The notes below the pieces were generated by a model. It had not been told where the DNA came from, did not search any database, and worked only from the letters and a program-made list of their open reading frames with translations. Of a DNA stretch of 64,000 nucleotides, positions 24,179-33,025 are shown in pieces. Position 1 is the first letter of the stretch; every line of letters begins with the position of its first letter. A program made the position numbers and the translations under genes. This DNA is from Acidobacteriota bacterium (GTDB lineage Bacteria > Acidobacteriota > Blastocatellia > Pyrinomonadales > Pyrinomonadaceae), in the NCBI GenBank assembly GCA_029781855.1, contig JAKOVX010000048.1:62001-126000 (forward strand), in the 5' to 3' direction.

Positions 24179-26041
24179 CTACCGGATGACCTCGATCGAG
24201 AGCGTCTGCTGGCCCGAAACGATGTAGTCGGTCGGCGAGACTTCCTGGTCGATCATGACCGTCTGGACGGTCGGCTTGGTGCCGCCCGCCGAGCGGTCGT
24301 TGTTGATCGTTGCGAGCACGGAAGGCGGTAAATTGGGCATTTCGCTCGAACCGATGATCGCTCCGGTGCTCGTCCGGATGCCGAGAACGTAGAGGCGGTC
24401 GGACCGCTTCAGGCTGTTGATCGTGTCGATCAGCTCGGCTGCCGTCTTGGCGACGAACTGCTGCGCGGGCAGCTTTTCCTGGACCGCACCGCCGTCGCCG
24501 ACCAGGATCGAAAGCGTGCCTGGAGCCGCATCCTTCGGTATCGTAACCGGTGTCTTTTGAACAATTACCTTGCCCGAATCGGTCCGGGCGTAGGTCGTCA
24601 ATTCGATCGTTTCACCCGGCCGGACCTGCGTCCGGTCGGTCGTCAACCGCTCAAGCGAGGCGGTCTTGGCGCCGTCGGAAACCTTGACATTCACATTCAC
24701 GCCGGTGATGTCGAGACCGTCAAATTCGCCTTTCAGGAGCAGCGAAATAGGCACGGCCGGAGCCGAAGCAGCAAGGGCCGATGCCTGGCTGCCGGCAAAC
24801 CGACGATCCAGGTTTATGCTCTTTTCGCCGGCTACTTTGATCTCGCCGGAAAGCTCGATCGTCGTGTCGCCGAGCCCGCGTTCATTGGCCGCGATCGAAT
24901 TTTGGATGCCGACGCTGACGATCAGCGGGGTCAGAAATTGGTCGATCGCCGATTCGAAATTGATCGTCTCAGACCGCCCGCGGCTCGTAACGAGGTCCAT
25001 TTTTACAGGGATCATCTTCGGTGCCTGGCCTAGAAATCCATAGATCCCGGTCGCCCGGTCCTGCGTCATCGCTCCGACCATAGAATCGGGTACGGCGAGC
25101 TTAAAAGAGTTGTTGGCGTTGGGTACGACCGTAACGACGTGCGATTCCGACATCGGCAGATCGGCGGTCCCAAGGCTGAAATACGGATGTCCAAATGCGT
25201 AGATCTTGGTGCCTTCGCGAAGCGTGACCGTGCCCGCCGCAGCGATCGAAACATCGCCGCGAGCGAGGTTAACCACGACCGATGTCCCGCCGAGCAAGGT
25301 CGTATCATTAAAGGGTTTAAGCTTCGAAATGGGCGACGTTCCGCCCGCAGCAGCTACCGGCAGTATCCCGACACGGGTGAGCTGCGGAGCGTACTGGTCC
25401 AGGATCGACTGCGAAACGCCGGAAAATGTCAGCGGCGTGGCAATTGGAGTGAACGTCTGGCCCGCGATCGCCGTCAGCCTCGAATTAGCCGCCATCCCGG
25501 ACACGATCTGGCCCGCTTGTCGTACATTCTGATCCAGGTCCGGCCGCCATAGATCAGCCTGAAGTTCAGCTCGGGAATACGTTGGGAAACCCGTTTTTGC
25601 ACCGGCCCGGTCGGGCATTTTCTCGAAGATCGAGATCATCTGCTCGATCGGCGTGATCCCGCAGATCGGTTCCTTTGAAAACGGAAAACTATAAGAAATA
25701 GCCCCGACCAATCGGCCGCCAATGTAGACGGGCGACCCTGACATGCCGGCAAATACAAAGGTCCGCTCAGCATTCGCCCCGCTCAATTTACCGATGATCA
25801 GATCTTGATGCGGACCGATCGCTCCCGGCACCACGCCGAGGATCTCAACATTAAATTCCTCTGCTTCGGAACCGCGGAAAACCGTTCTTGCAATGCCGCG
25901 TTCTCCCTCCTTCACCTCCGAAAGAGCCATGATCGGCGTCCCCGAAGCCGTACTTGTCGAGACGGCAGACTGCCCAAACCCGACAACGACAAAAGTCGCT
26001 GCCATTACAATGAGCATCAATGAACGTAAGGCTATTCGCAT
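24179..26041 (-). CDS. SpoIVB-type S55 peptidase domain protein, secreted
   Basis: A protein of about 620 residues from the ATG at 26041 (MRIALRSLMLIVMAATFVVV), which gives a clean signal peptide; a TTG nine codons upstream is less likely. The S55 domain is seen near residues 40-330: EVKEGERGIARTVFRGSEAEEF, VEILGVVP, FVFAGMSGSPVYIGGRLVGAIS with the catalytic Ser in M-S-G-S-P, FSKEPICGITPIEQM, and the later KIYAFGHPYFSLGTADLPM with a His. The C-terminal half has beta-rich, Pro-containing domains without a recognised name. SpoIVB-like proteins occur in non-spore formers too; here a periplasmic or surface role is likely. Confidence 0.88.
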   Translation of the reverse strand: MRIALRSLMLIVMAATFVVVGFGQSAVSTSTASGTPIMALSEVKEGERGIARTVFRGSEAEEFNVEILGVVPGAIGPHQDLIIGKLSGANAERTFVFAGMSGSPVYIGGRLVGAISYSFPFSKEPICGITPIEQMISIFEKMPDRAGAKTGFPTYSRAELQADLWRPDLDQNVRQAGQIVSGMAANSRLTAIAGQTFTPIATPLTFSGVSQSILDQYAPQLTRVGILPVAAAGGTSPISKLKPFNDTTLLGGTSVVVNLARGDVSIAAAGTVTLREGTKIYAFGHPYFSLGTADLPMSESHVVTVVPNANNSFKLAVPDSMVGAMTQDRATGIYGFLGQAPKMIPVKMDLVTSRGRSETINFESAIDQFLTPLIVSVGIQNSIAANERGLGDTTIELSGEIKVAGEKSINLDRRFAGSQASALAASAPAVPISLLLKGEFDGLDITGVNVNVKVSDGAKTASLERLTTDRTQVRPGETIELTTYARTDSGKVIVQKTPVTIPKDAAPGTLSILVGDGGAVQEKLPAQQFVAKTAAELIDTINSLKRSDRLYVLGIRTSTGAIIGSSEMPNLPPSVLATINNDRSAGGTKPTVQTVMIDQEVSPTDYIVSGQQTLSIEVIR

Positions 26042-26165
26042 CAAATTATTATTCTCATTCCCGACCAATTATGTTAACATTCCAAAGGTCATATCGAAAG
26101 CTTTCTCTTTTACGCTTTCACTTTTCTCGCACACAGTTCGTTTCGCAAATCAAACCCTTCGGCTT

Positions 26166-27128
26166 ATGGCTAAGACTACGAGACTCGTCAAAACCTTCCT
26201 TCGTTTATTGTTACCTGCGGTCCTGCTGATTCTGTTGGCTCTGGTCGGAGCATCAGTTTGGCTGACTTACCGAACGGCTGCGCCGCCGACCGCAAAGTAT
26301 ATAATGACGCCTGAGAAGTACGGGCAACTGAGTTCCCGTGGGGCCCAGGTAACAGACGAAACTTGGTCGAACAAGGATGGGTCAACATCCCGAGGCTGGT
26401 TACTCCGCGGTGCGGATAACGCCCCTGCCGTCATTCTCTTTCATAAGTACGGTGCTGATCGCTCGCACGTTCTGAACCTCGGGGTCAAACTCAATGAATC
26501 GACCAACTTTACAGTACTCATGCCGGATCTTCGGGCCCACGGCGATAATCCGTCTGTGAAAAACACCTCATTTGGCGGCTGCGAAAGCGAAGATGCCGTA
26601 GCGGCTGTCGAATTTCTCAAAAATCTAAAGAACGCGAACCAACTTAACCTTGTAGGCAACATAGGCGTTTACGGCATCGAACTCGGATCGCTTGCTGCCT
26701 TGAACATCGCCGCCAAAGAACCGAGCATAAAGGCCATCGCTCTTGATTCGGTTCCACGAGATTCTGATGAACTAGTGACAGAAACGGTTGGACGGCGATT
26801 TCCATTTGCGAGCAGGATCACTTCGGAACTTGCCAAACTCGGCACGTACATTTACTTCTATGACGGTTGTTACAAACGCGAAACTTCCTGTGATCTGGCA
26901 AAACGGATAGTCAACCGGAAGGTCTTATTAGTGGGTGGCATCGACGAACCGATGCTGCAGGAGTCCACGTCAAAACTCGCAAAGTGTTTTCCAAACAGCG
27001 ACGAGTTAGAAAGTAAGTTTGATCTAAGTCCGTCTGGATTCAGCGTTATCAATGCGTCAATGGAACAGTCCGAAGCCTACGATGAGCGGTTGATCGATTT
27101 CTTTCGCCGTTCTCTTTCGCCGCAATAG
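26166..27128 (+). CDS. Membrane-anchored alpha/beta hydrolase
   Basis: A protein of 320 residues. I start at the ATG at 26166 (MAKTTRLVKTFLRLLLPAVL); the same frame is open further upstream but that part overlaps the divergent gene. One N-terminal membrane helix (about 10-33) anchors it outside. The hydrolase core shows AVILFHKYGADRSH (oxyanion region), VLMPDLRAHGDNPS, and the nucleophile-elbow position GVYGIELGSLAALNIA, where Glu-Leu replaces the usual G-x-S-x-G serine. A late segment KVLLVGGIDEPM fits the acid loop. The missing Ser makes activity doubtful. Substrate unknown. Confidence 0.78.
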   Translation: MAKTTRLVKTFLRLLLPAVLLILLALVGASVWLTYRTAAPPTAKYIMTPEKYGQLSSRGAQVTDETWSNKDGSTSRGWLLRGADNAPAVILFHKYGADRSHVLNLGVKLNESTNFTVLMPDLRAHGDNPSVKNTSFGGCESEDAVAAVEFLKNLKNANQLNLVGNIGVYGIELGSLAALNIAAKEPSIKAIALDSVPRDSDELVTETVGRRFPFASRITSELAKLGTYIYFYDGCYKRETSCDLAKRIVNRKVLLVGGIDEPMLQESTSKLAKCFPNSDELESKFDLSPSGFSVINASMEQSEAYDERLIDFFRRSLSPQ

Positions 27129-27132
27129 AATT

Positions 27133-27831
27133 CTATAAGTCCAACGGTTTCTTACTGTGCCCGTTCGTTTTTGCGACGTGTTGGATTTGAGCACTTTCCT
27201 CCATCTGATCGACTGTCTTTTCTAGTATTTCGCGAATCCTCTCGAGTCGTTCGACAGTTGACGTCATTTCGAGGAGACGATATTTGAGGTTGTTCTCGAA
27301 GTTGAATGCGGCAGCGGTCAAGAATGACAAGGATTCTGGATCTGTGCGAGCTATTTCAGGGAATCGGCCACGGTTTCCACTCATCTTAAACGCCGCTTTG
27401 GCGATCCGTTCGAAGATTTCAAAAACTCTGTCGCTAAGCGGACCAACCACCTCTGGATCTTCCTTCTCGTCCTCAAAAAACTCAACGCTTCCCAAGAGGT
27501 ATGGTTCCACGGAATCCACGAGGTCAAGTAATCTGTATCTCACCGTACCGAAAGTGACGATATTAGAACGGCCATCGGACATCGGCTGTGTGTCTCTGAC
27601 CTCGGCAACGCACCCGATCGACCCGATTTCAGGCCGATCAATGCATGTCTCGACCGGCTCAAAAAACGTGATTCCGAACATATTTCCGGTGTGCTCGATG
27701 TCCCGAAGCATTTTTTGGTACCGATCTTCAAATATGTGCAGCGGTAGTAGTTCGTGAGGCATCAGCACCAGCGGCAGCGGAAATATTGCCAACCGGTCCA
27801 CTCCCCGGAGTTTTTCTAATGCATCGCTCAT
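27133..27831 (-). CDS. Lon substrate-binding (LON/PUA-like) domain protein
   Basis: A 232-residue protein with only the N-terminal LON domain and a helical tail; no AAA+ or peptidase parts. Seen: LAIFPLPLVLMPHELLPLHIFEDRYQKML, the standard start of the domain, and IGSIGCVAEVRD with a later PYLLGSVEFFEDE. Such stand-alone LON proteins are common and of unknown role. Its start overlaps the stop of the SbcD-like gene by 4 bp (ATGA), so the two are translationally coupled in that order. Confidence 0.9.
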   Translation of the reverse strand: MSDALEKLRGVDRLAIFPLPLVLMPHELLPLHIFEDRYQKMLRDIEHTGNMFGITFFEPVETCIDRPEIGSIGCVAEVRDTQPMSDGRSNIVTFGTVRYRLLDLVDSVEPYLLGSVEFFEDEKEDPEVVGPLSDRVFEIFERIAKAAFKMSGNRGRFPEIARTDPESLSFLTAAAFNFENNLKYRLLEMTSTVERLERIREILEKTVDQMEESAQIQHVAKTNGHSKKPLDL

Positions 27832-29093
27832 GATTTGGCCCCGTTATTATCGACCATTAAGGAAATGAAATCCGCGATCTTTTCCGCCGGCTCGTCACCC
27901 AGAGCCATACGTTTTGCTCCGATTACCGCGTCGGAAATATTGTCGGCCCTGGACTTAAACCTATTGTCCCGAACAACCAGATCGGCGATCACTCGACGTT
28001 CAAGGAACTCGCGTCCTGGCTCCTCGTTGTTCTCAACTGATTCCAGAAAGTCGGCTGGAACAGTGTGGTTCTTGATGCGGACGTGGAGTGCACCGGTGAT
28101 CTTCGTTGCCAATTCACGGATCTTCTGGAGTTCAAGCAGTGAATTCGGAATTCCGAGTTGCCCGCGAATCGATATTTCGATTATCGGCCGCGGCTTGCCC
28201 GATTCAGCGGGTCGGGCTTCGATCTCGATCATCTTTCTCAGATCTTCTGTTATCAACTTGGCATCGCTGTAATTCGAGACGTTGAATTGTAGTTGTTGAA
28301 AGGGACGGTAGTGATAGTCCTCGATGTGATGGGCCGTAACCTGATTTTCCTCGTTGACCTCGACCAGAAATGCACCTCGGGTCTCGCGAAATTCGGAGAT
28401 GTTGGTGATCTCGATCGAGCCTGGATTAAATGCCCAGTTATCTATTTCGTAGTGTTTGTGCGTATGACCGAGCCCGACGTAATCAGTTACTTCCTTTAAT
28501 TCTTTGAGTGCCGATAGAGACAATGCGGGAATCGGATGCATTTGGTGGCCCTCCACATCCGTATGGAGCATAAGGATATGAAAAGCATCGTCTCGGCGAT
28601 TTTCGCCGATCGCGGATGTCAGCATCGGAATTGCCCAATTACCCGATGCTCCGTACCAATCCGATCCGAATATCCGGGCCCGTCCAATATCTATGTATCC
28701 ACCTTTTCGCTTGGCCGGATCCCAAGGGAGGTATGTTATTTTGCCGTTTGCCGGGACTGGTTCGAGCAGGATCATCAAATCCCACGCCGCAAGCGAACGA
28801 AGCCAGCTGAATTCATTATCGGTATGCTTTTGATCGTGATTACCTTCGATCGAAATGACCGGAATGCCGGCTTCCTTCAACATCTTCAGGCCTTCGACCG
28901 CGTAATTCATCGTCTCCGGCGGTACTGAACGCTTGTGGAAGAAATCGCCGCACATAATAACAAAATCTACCTGCTCGCCTATCGCATAGCGTCGCAGAAC
29001 ATCGACCCACGCGTCAAAGAAGTCGCGTGGACTCTCGGTCAACTGATACCTTGTGCATCCCAGATGCACATCGGAGATATGCAGAAATTTCAT
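27828..29093 (-). CDS. SbcD/Mre11-like DNA repair exonuclease
   Basis: A 421-residue calcineurin-fold nuclease. Metal-binding motifs are complete: FLHISDVHLG (D-x-H), MCGDFFHKR (G-D), IEGNHDQKH (G-N-H-D), LHTDVEGHQM and GLGHTHKHY (G-H-T-H-x-H). Mre11/SbcD usually works with an SbcC/Rad50 ATPase on DNA ends. No sbcC is adjacent; instead the downstream, overlapping partner is the LON-domain gene. The C-terminal third is helical and probably the dimer or partner interface. Confidence 0.88.
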   Translation of the reverse strand: MKFLHISDVHLGCTRYQLTESPRDFFDAWVDVLRRYAIGEQVDFVIMCGDFFHKRSVPPETMNYAVEGLKMLKEAGIPVISIEGNHDQKHTDNEFSWLRSLAAWDLMILLEPVPANGKITYLPWDPAKRKGGYIDIGRARIFGSDWYGASGNWAIPMLTSAIGENRRDDAFHILMLHTDVEGHQMHPIPALSLSALKELKEVTDYVGLGHTHKHYEIDNWAFNPGSIEITNISEFRETRGAFLVEVNEENQVTAHHIEDYHYRPFQQLQFNVSNYSDAKLITEDLRKMIEIEARPAESGKPRPIIEISIRGQLGIPNSLLELQKIRELATKITGALHVRIKNHTVPADFLESVENNEEPGREFLERRVIADLVVRDNRFKSRADNISDAVIGAKRMALGDEPAEKIADFISLMVDNNGAKS

Positions 29094-29240
29094 AGTTAGA
29101 CTTTATCATAGGGGCCAAATCCGCCAAGGCGGTCGGGTAAGATCTGGCTGTCGTCCAAAACTCTGCCGACGTCTGGAGTTAATTCGGCAAATGTCCGACG
29201 GTTCTGCCGAGCGATCGAGCTTTATGATAAATTCAGCATT

Positions 29241-30050
29241 ATGAATAAGGTCGTGCTAATAACTGGTGCCTCGAGCGGTATTGGGAAAGAAACCGCAAAA
29301 CTGTTCCAGTCAAAGAACTGGAACGTCGCTGCAACGATGCGATCCCCTGAGAAGGCCGATGATTTGCAGGGTATTACGGACATCGAGTGCTTGCCCCTGG
29401 ATGTAACTGATCCCGTGTCGATCCGCTCAGCAATCCTTTCCGCTATTGATAAGTTCGGACGAATTGACGCAATTGTAAATAATGCCGGCTACGCGGTTGT
29501 CGGACCGTTCGAGGCCGCGACGACTCAGGAAATTAAAAGGCAGATGCAAACGAATGTTTACGGCGTGATGAATGTTTGCCGTGAAATACTACCCATATTC
29601 CGCGAGCAGAAGGGAGGTGTCATAGTTAACATCTCGTCTATGGGCGGACGTATCACGTTTCCTCTGTACAGTATCTATCACGCTTCAAAGTGGGCGGTCG
29701 AGGGTTTTTCTGAATCGTTGCAGTACGAGGTAAAAGATTTCGGCATAAAGATCAAGATCATTGAGCCGGGCCCGATAAAGACTGACTTCTACGAGCGTTC
29801 GATGACAGTCGCGAAGAAAGACGGTTTGACCGCATACGATAGGTTTGTCGCAAGGGCAATGCCGAATTTGCAAAGAGCCGGAGAGACCGCACCAAACGGT
29901 ACCGTTGTAGCGGGGACCATTTACCAGGCAGTAACCGACGAGTCCTGGAAACTACGTTATTCTGTCAATTCCAGAGCCATCCTTACCCTCAGACGCTTGC
30001 TTCCGGACAGTATATTTCTGCCGCTGATCAAAAGAGTCGTTTTGAGATAG
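29241..30050 (+). CDS. Short-chain dehydrogenase/reductase (SDR)
   Basis: A 269-residue classical SDR. Cofactor motif TGASSGIG near the N-terminus, NNAGYAVVG in the fourth strand, and catalytic ISSMGG with Ser and YHASKWA (Tyr-x-x-x-Lys), then EPGPIKTDFY. The Arg at the end of strand 2 (ATMRSPEK) suggests NADPH preference. The substrate is unknown. It is monocistronic by its spacing (190 bp to the SbcD-like gene start, 131 bp to the next gene). Confidence 0.93.
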   Translation: MNKVVLITGASSGIGKETAKLFQSKNWNVAATMRSPEKADDLQGITDIECLPLDVTDPVSIRSAILSAIDKFGRIDAIVNNAGYAVVGPFEAATTQEIKRQMQTNVYGVMNVCREILPIFREQKGGVIVNISSMGGRITFPLYSIYHASKWAVEGFSESLQYEVKDFGIKIKIIEPGPIKTDFYERSMTVAKKDGLTAYDRFVARAMPNLQRAGETAPNGTVVAGTIYQAVTDESWKLRYSVNSRAILTLRRLLPDSIFLPLIKRVVLR

Positions 30051-30181
30051 GTAATTACTCCGAAACGTGGCACAATCAAAATATCTTTGATTCTTTCCTT
30101 TTTTTGAGATCCATTCGCCCCACACATTACGTGCCCGCTACCGGCAACGGCGGCCTCGTTTGAGCTAACCTGGCCCAACTC

Positions 30182-31738
30182 ATGAAGATACTTCTATATA
30201 ATCCGGATAACGGTATTACGCGCAATTTCATGCCACACCTTTGGATGTTCCTTCTTCAGTCGTTAACTCCGGCTGGTCACGAGGTCGTCTTGATCGATGG
30301 CAATGCGAAGGCAATGACGAGGCCCGAACTGGTCCAATTTTGCAAAGACGAGAATATTGGGCTGGTTGGTATAGGTGCGATGACTCGAATGGTCGCGCGT
30401 GCATATAAAGTGGCCGATGCTCTACGAGACGCGGGATTCAAGGTCGTAATGGGCGGCCCACACGTTACGGAATGCCCCGACGAAGCTCTTGGACGTGACG
30501 GCGGCCCAAAGCACGCTGATGCGGTCGCTCTCGGCGAAGCCGATGACTATTGGGCTCAGATCGTCGTTGACGCGGCAAATGGCAACCTAAAGGACACATA
30601 TCAGCCTAAGGTTGATGAAAAGGGCAATGACTATAAGCCAAGTTTACAGGAATATCCGCATATTCCCTGGGAAACCCTCGACCTCGAGCAGTTTTCGCTG
30701 GTTCCAAAATTCTTGCAATCCACAATGTCGAAATTCGGTGCGGGCTGGGGAAAGTTCTTTGTCGTTCCGATCGAGACTGGCCGTGGTTGCCCCTACGGGT
30801 GCGAATTTTGCACGGTCACCGGGTTCTTTGGAGATTCGATTCGTTTTCGTACCAATGAAAGCGTTATCGAGGAGTTGTTGCGGCTTAAAGCAAGGGCGAA
30901 GGATGAGCGAGGACAGATTGCCGTCTTTTTCATCGACGATAACCTGGCGATCAACAAGAAACGGCTCAAATCGCTACTTCGAGATATGATCGCAGCCGGT
31001 GCACAAATGCCGTGGGTGGCCCAGATCAGTGCAAACCTCCTAGCCGACGAAGAACTCGTGGACCTAATTGCCGACGCCGGAGGCAAGTGGATATTCATCG
31101 GGATGGAATCGATCGATCCTGCCAATATGGCGGATGTAAACAAAACATTCTCGAAACCTGCAAATTATCAGTCGGTTCTCGACGGCCTCGCCCGTCGCAA
31201 TATTTTCGCGATCACATCGTTTATCTTCGGGATGGACAACGATACGGTCGGAGTAGCGGATCGGACAGTCGATGAGATTGAGAGTTGGGCACCGGGTCTG
31301 CCGGTATTTGGTCAATTGACGCCGTTCCCTTCGACGCCGCTTTACACTCGATTGCAAGAGGCCGGACGTCTGCATCGGCCAAAGCACTGGCTCGAATTCG
31401 CTCCCTTTGTAATGGCGCACAATCCTTTGAAAATGACGATCGATGACGCCAAGCAAGAGACGTTTGACGCATGGTCTCGTTCGTATAGCCCAGATAGAAA
31501 TTACGAAGCGATCATGTCGATCCGTTCGGCCCCGATCGATGTGCGTATAAGCCATCTTGTAGCGAGGCTATTCTTCCGTGGAATCTATTTTCCGCAGATG
31601 AGTAAAAAGGCATGGCTTGGGTTGCTGTTTGCGAACCGCCGATCGATCCTTAGCCTTAGCGGCGAAGGGTTTAGGACCTGGCGAGCATTTCGCAAGCGTC
31701 GGCGGATCGAGTCGCGGGCCATTCAAACCGCCCAGTAA
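30182..31738 (+). CDS. B12-binding radical SAM protein
   Basis: A 518-residue enzyme. N-terminal cobalamin-binding domain (about 1-150) with HEVVLIDGNAKAM and VVMGGPHVTECPDEAL. Radical SAM domain from about 195: ETGRGCPYGCEFCTVTGFFG with the 4Fe-4S C-x3-C-x2-C, and a later FIFGMDNDT. C-terminal extension from about 420. The family carries out methylations or rearrangements on unactivated carbons; the specific reaction cannot be told. It is followed by a strong hairpin terminator. Confidence 0.92.
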   Translation: MKILLYNPDNGITRNFMPHLWMFLLQSLTPAGHEVVLIDGNAKAMTRPELVQFCKDENIGLVGIGAMTRMVARAYKVADALRDAGFKVVMGGPHVTECPDEALGRDGGPKHADAVALGEADDYWAQIVVDAANGNLKDTYQPKVDEKGNDYKPSLQEYPHIPWETLDLEQFSLVPKFLQSTMSKFGAGWGKFFVVPIETGRGCPYGCEFCTVTGFFGDSIRFRTNESVIEELLRLKARAKDERGQIAVFFIDDNLAINKKRLKSLLRDMIAAGAQMPWVAQISANLLADEELVDLIADAGGKWIFIGMESIDPANMADVNKTFSKPANYQSVLDGLARRNIFAITSFIFGMDNDTVGVADRTVDEIESWAPGLPVFGQLTPFPSTPLYTRLQEAGRLHRPKHWLEFAPFVMAHNPLKMTIDDAKQETFDAWSRSYSPDRNYEAIMSIRSAPIDVRISHLVARLFFRGIYFPQMSKKAWLGLLFANRRSILSLSGEGFRTWRAFRKRRRIESRAIQTAQ

Positions 31739-31766
31739 ATATCTGTGGGTCAACAACTAAGAATGG

Positions 31767-31803
31767 GCCCCCGCGGAACTCGGTTTTGTGGGGGCTTTTT
31801 CTT
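31767..31803 (+). terminator. Rho-independent terminator after the radical SAM gene
   Basis: Hairpin with left arm GCCCCCGC (31767-31774) and right arm GTGGGGGC (31788-31795), eight pairs including one G-U, followed directly by TTTTT and CTTTC. It lies 28 bp after the radical SAM stop and also between convergent genes. Confidence 0.85.
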
Positions 31804-31831
31804 TCTCATCGTACTAAATAAACGAGCTAAG

Positions 31832-32686
31832 CTAGTTGCTGGTAACCTGAACTCGTCCGAATTCGGTCAGCAGCGGACGCAAATGATTGACACAGTCTTC
31901 GTGGACAACGCCATTGGTCGCTAAAATACCATTAAGGTTTTGGAGTTCTGCCTGATCGTAAATAATTTCACCGCCAAAGATATCAGTGAATTTACCGCCT
32001 GCTTCCTCTAGAATGATTTGAGGAGCACATGAATCCCATATTTTCGTCCGTGGACTCGGATGAATATAAATGTCACAAGACTGGTCGGCGATCAACCCAA
32101 CTTTGAGTCCGACAGAGCCGCGATTAACGATTTTAGAGAACCCAAAATGTTCGATGATGCGGCCCATTCGCGGGCTCTGATGATCGCGAGACATGGCGAG
32201 TGTCAAGTTGGAAAGCACCGTTTCCATTGACACTATCATCTGAACCGGCTCGCCTTCGTTGAGCACTCTGTAAGATCCGCTGCCCTTTACCGCATAGCTA
32301 AGTGAATCATGCACAGGCAAGAACACGACGCCAACCACTGGAACTCCTCCCCGAACAAGACCGATCTGCACCCCAAAATCTCCATCTTTCTTGACGAAGC
32401 CAGCAGTCCCATCGAGCGGATCAATGATCCAGAGTCTTTCGGCCGCAAGACGCCGTTCAATGTCATCGGCTTCCTCTTCGGAAAGTATAGCGTCATCGGG
32501 AAATGCTGCCTCCAGACCATCGACTATGATTCTGCTTGCTTCTTTGTCAGCGATCGTGACGGGCTCGTAATGATTGTCAACGCTCAGTTTTTGAATCGTC
32601 TCAAAATCAGTGATGTAGTGTTCTAAGATCCGTTTTCCGGAAAGGCGGGCGAGTGCGATCGCCGTTTCGAGCTCGTGTTCCAGCAT
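31832..32686 (-). CDS. Inositol monophosphatase family phosphatase
   Basis: A 284-residue member of the lithium-sensitive phosphatase family. Metal motifs: ILSEEEADD (the Glu), LWIIDPLDGTAGFVKKDGDF (D-P-x-D-G-T), and WDSCAPQIILEEAGGKFTDI (W-D-x-x-A). The family includes inositol-1-phosphatase, CysQ-type 3'(2'),5'-bisphosphate nucleotidase and histidinol phosphatase; the sequence does not settle which. It is convergent with the radical SAM gene, and there is no clear operon partner. Confidence 0.92.
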   Translation of the reverse strand: MLEHELETAIALARLSGKRILEHYITDFETIQKLSVDNHYEPVTIADKEASRIIVDGLEAAFPDDAILSEEEADDIERRLAAERLWIIDPLDGTAGFVKKDGDFGVQIGLVRGGVPVVGVVFLPVHDSLSYAVKGSGSYRVLNEGEPVQMIVSMETVLSNLTLAMSRDHQSPRMGRIIEHFGFSKIVNRGSVGLKVGLIADQSCDIYIHPSPRTKIWDSCAPQIILEEAGGKFTDIFGGEIIYDQAELQNLNGILATNGVVHEDCVNHLRPLLTEFGRVQVTSN

Positions 32687-32734
32687 TACCTATAATCTAA
32701 CATTTGAAATGCCGAAGTCGTAACTATTGGGAGC

Positions 32735-33025
32735 TTACGAGATATCGACCGCTTCCACGATGCCGCAGCGGGGACATACGAGAAATCGTCGTGTCTTGTC
32801 GGTCCAGCGAGCTAGGGCTTGTGACGTTAAGTCCGGGCTCTTATTTTCGGCCTCGCCCTCTTTGAAGAATCGTGGCAACGTGTGCTCAGAGACTGCTTCG
32901 GACACAAGTTCCTTATGGCAAGGTCGACAAACCCATCCATGACCTTCGTTGAAAAAGTCGTTTAATTCCGGCATCTGAGATCTAAGCGGCGTAACAAGGG
33001 GTTCCGCCGCCGAAATACTAGACAC
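32735..33025 (-). CDS. Small zinc-ribbon-like protein
   Basis: A 96-residue protein with two CxxC knuckles: HGWVCRPCHKEL and RRFLVCPRCGIVEAVDI. The order and spacing suggest a zinc ribbon or one Zn(Cys)4 site; no enzyme motif is seen. The ATG shares its last base with the TAG stop of the upstream HtrA gene (1-bp overlap at 33025), so the two form an operon. Function unknown. Confidence 0.82.
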   Translation of the reverse strand: MSSISAAEPLVTPLRSQMPELNDFFNEGHGWVCRPCHKELVSEAVSEHTLPRFFKEGEAENKSPDLTSQALARWTDKTRRFLVCPRCGIVEAVDIS

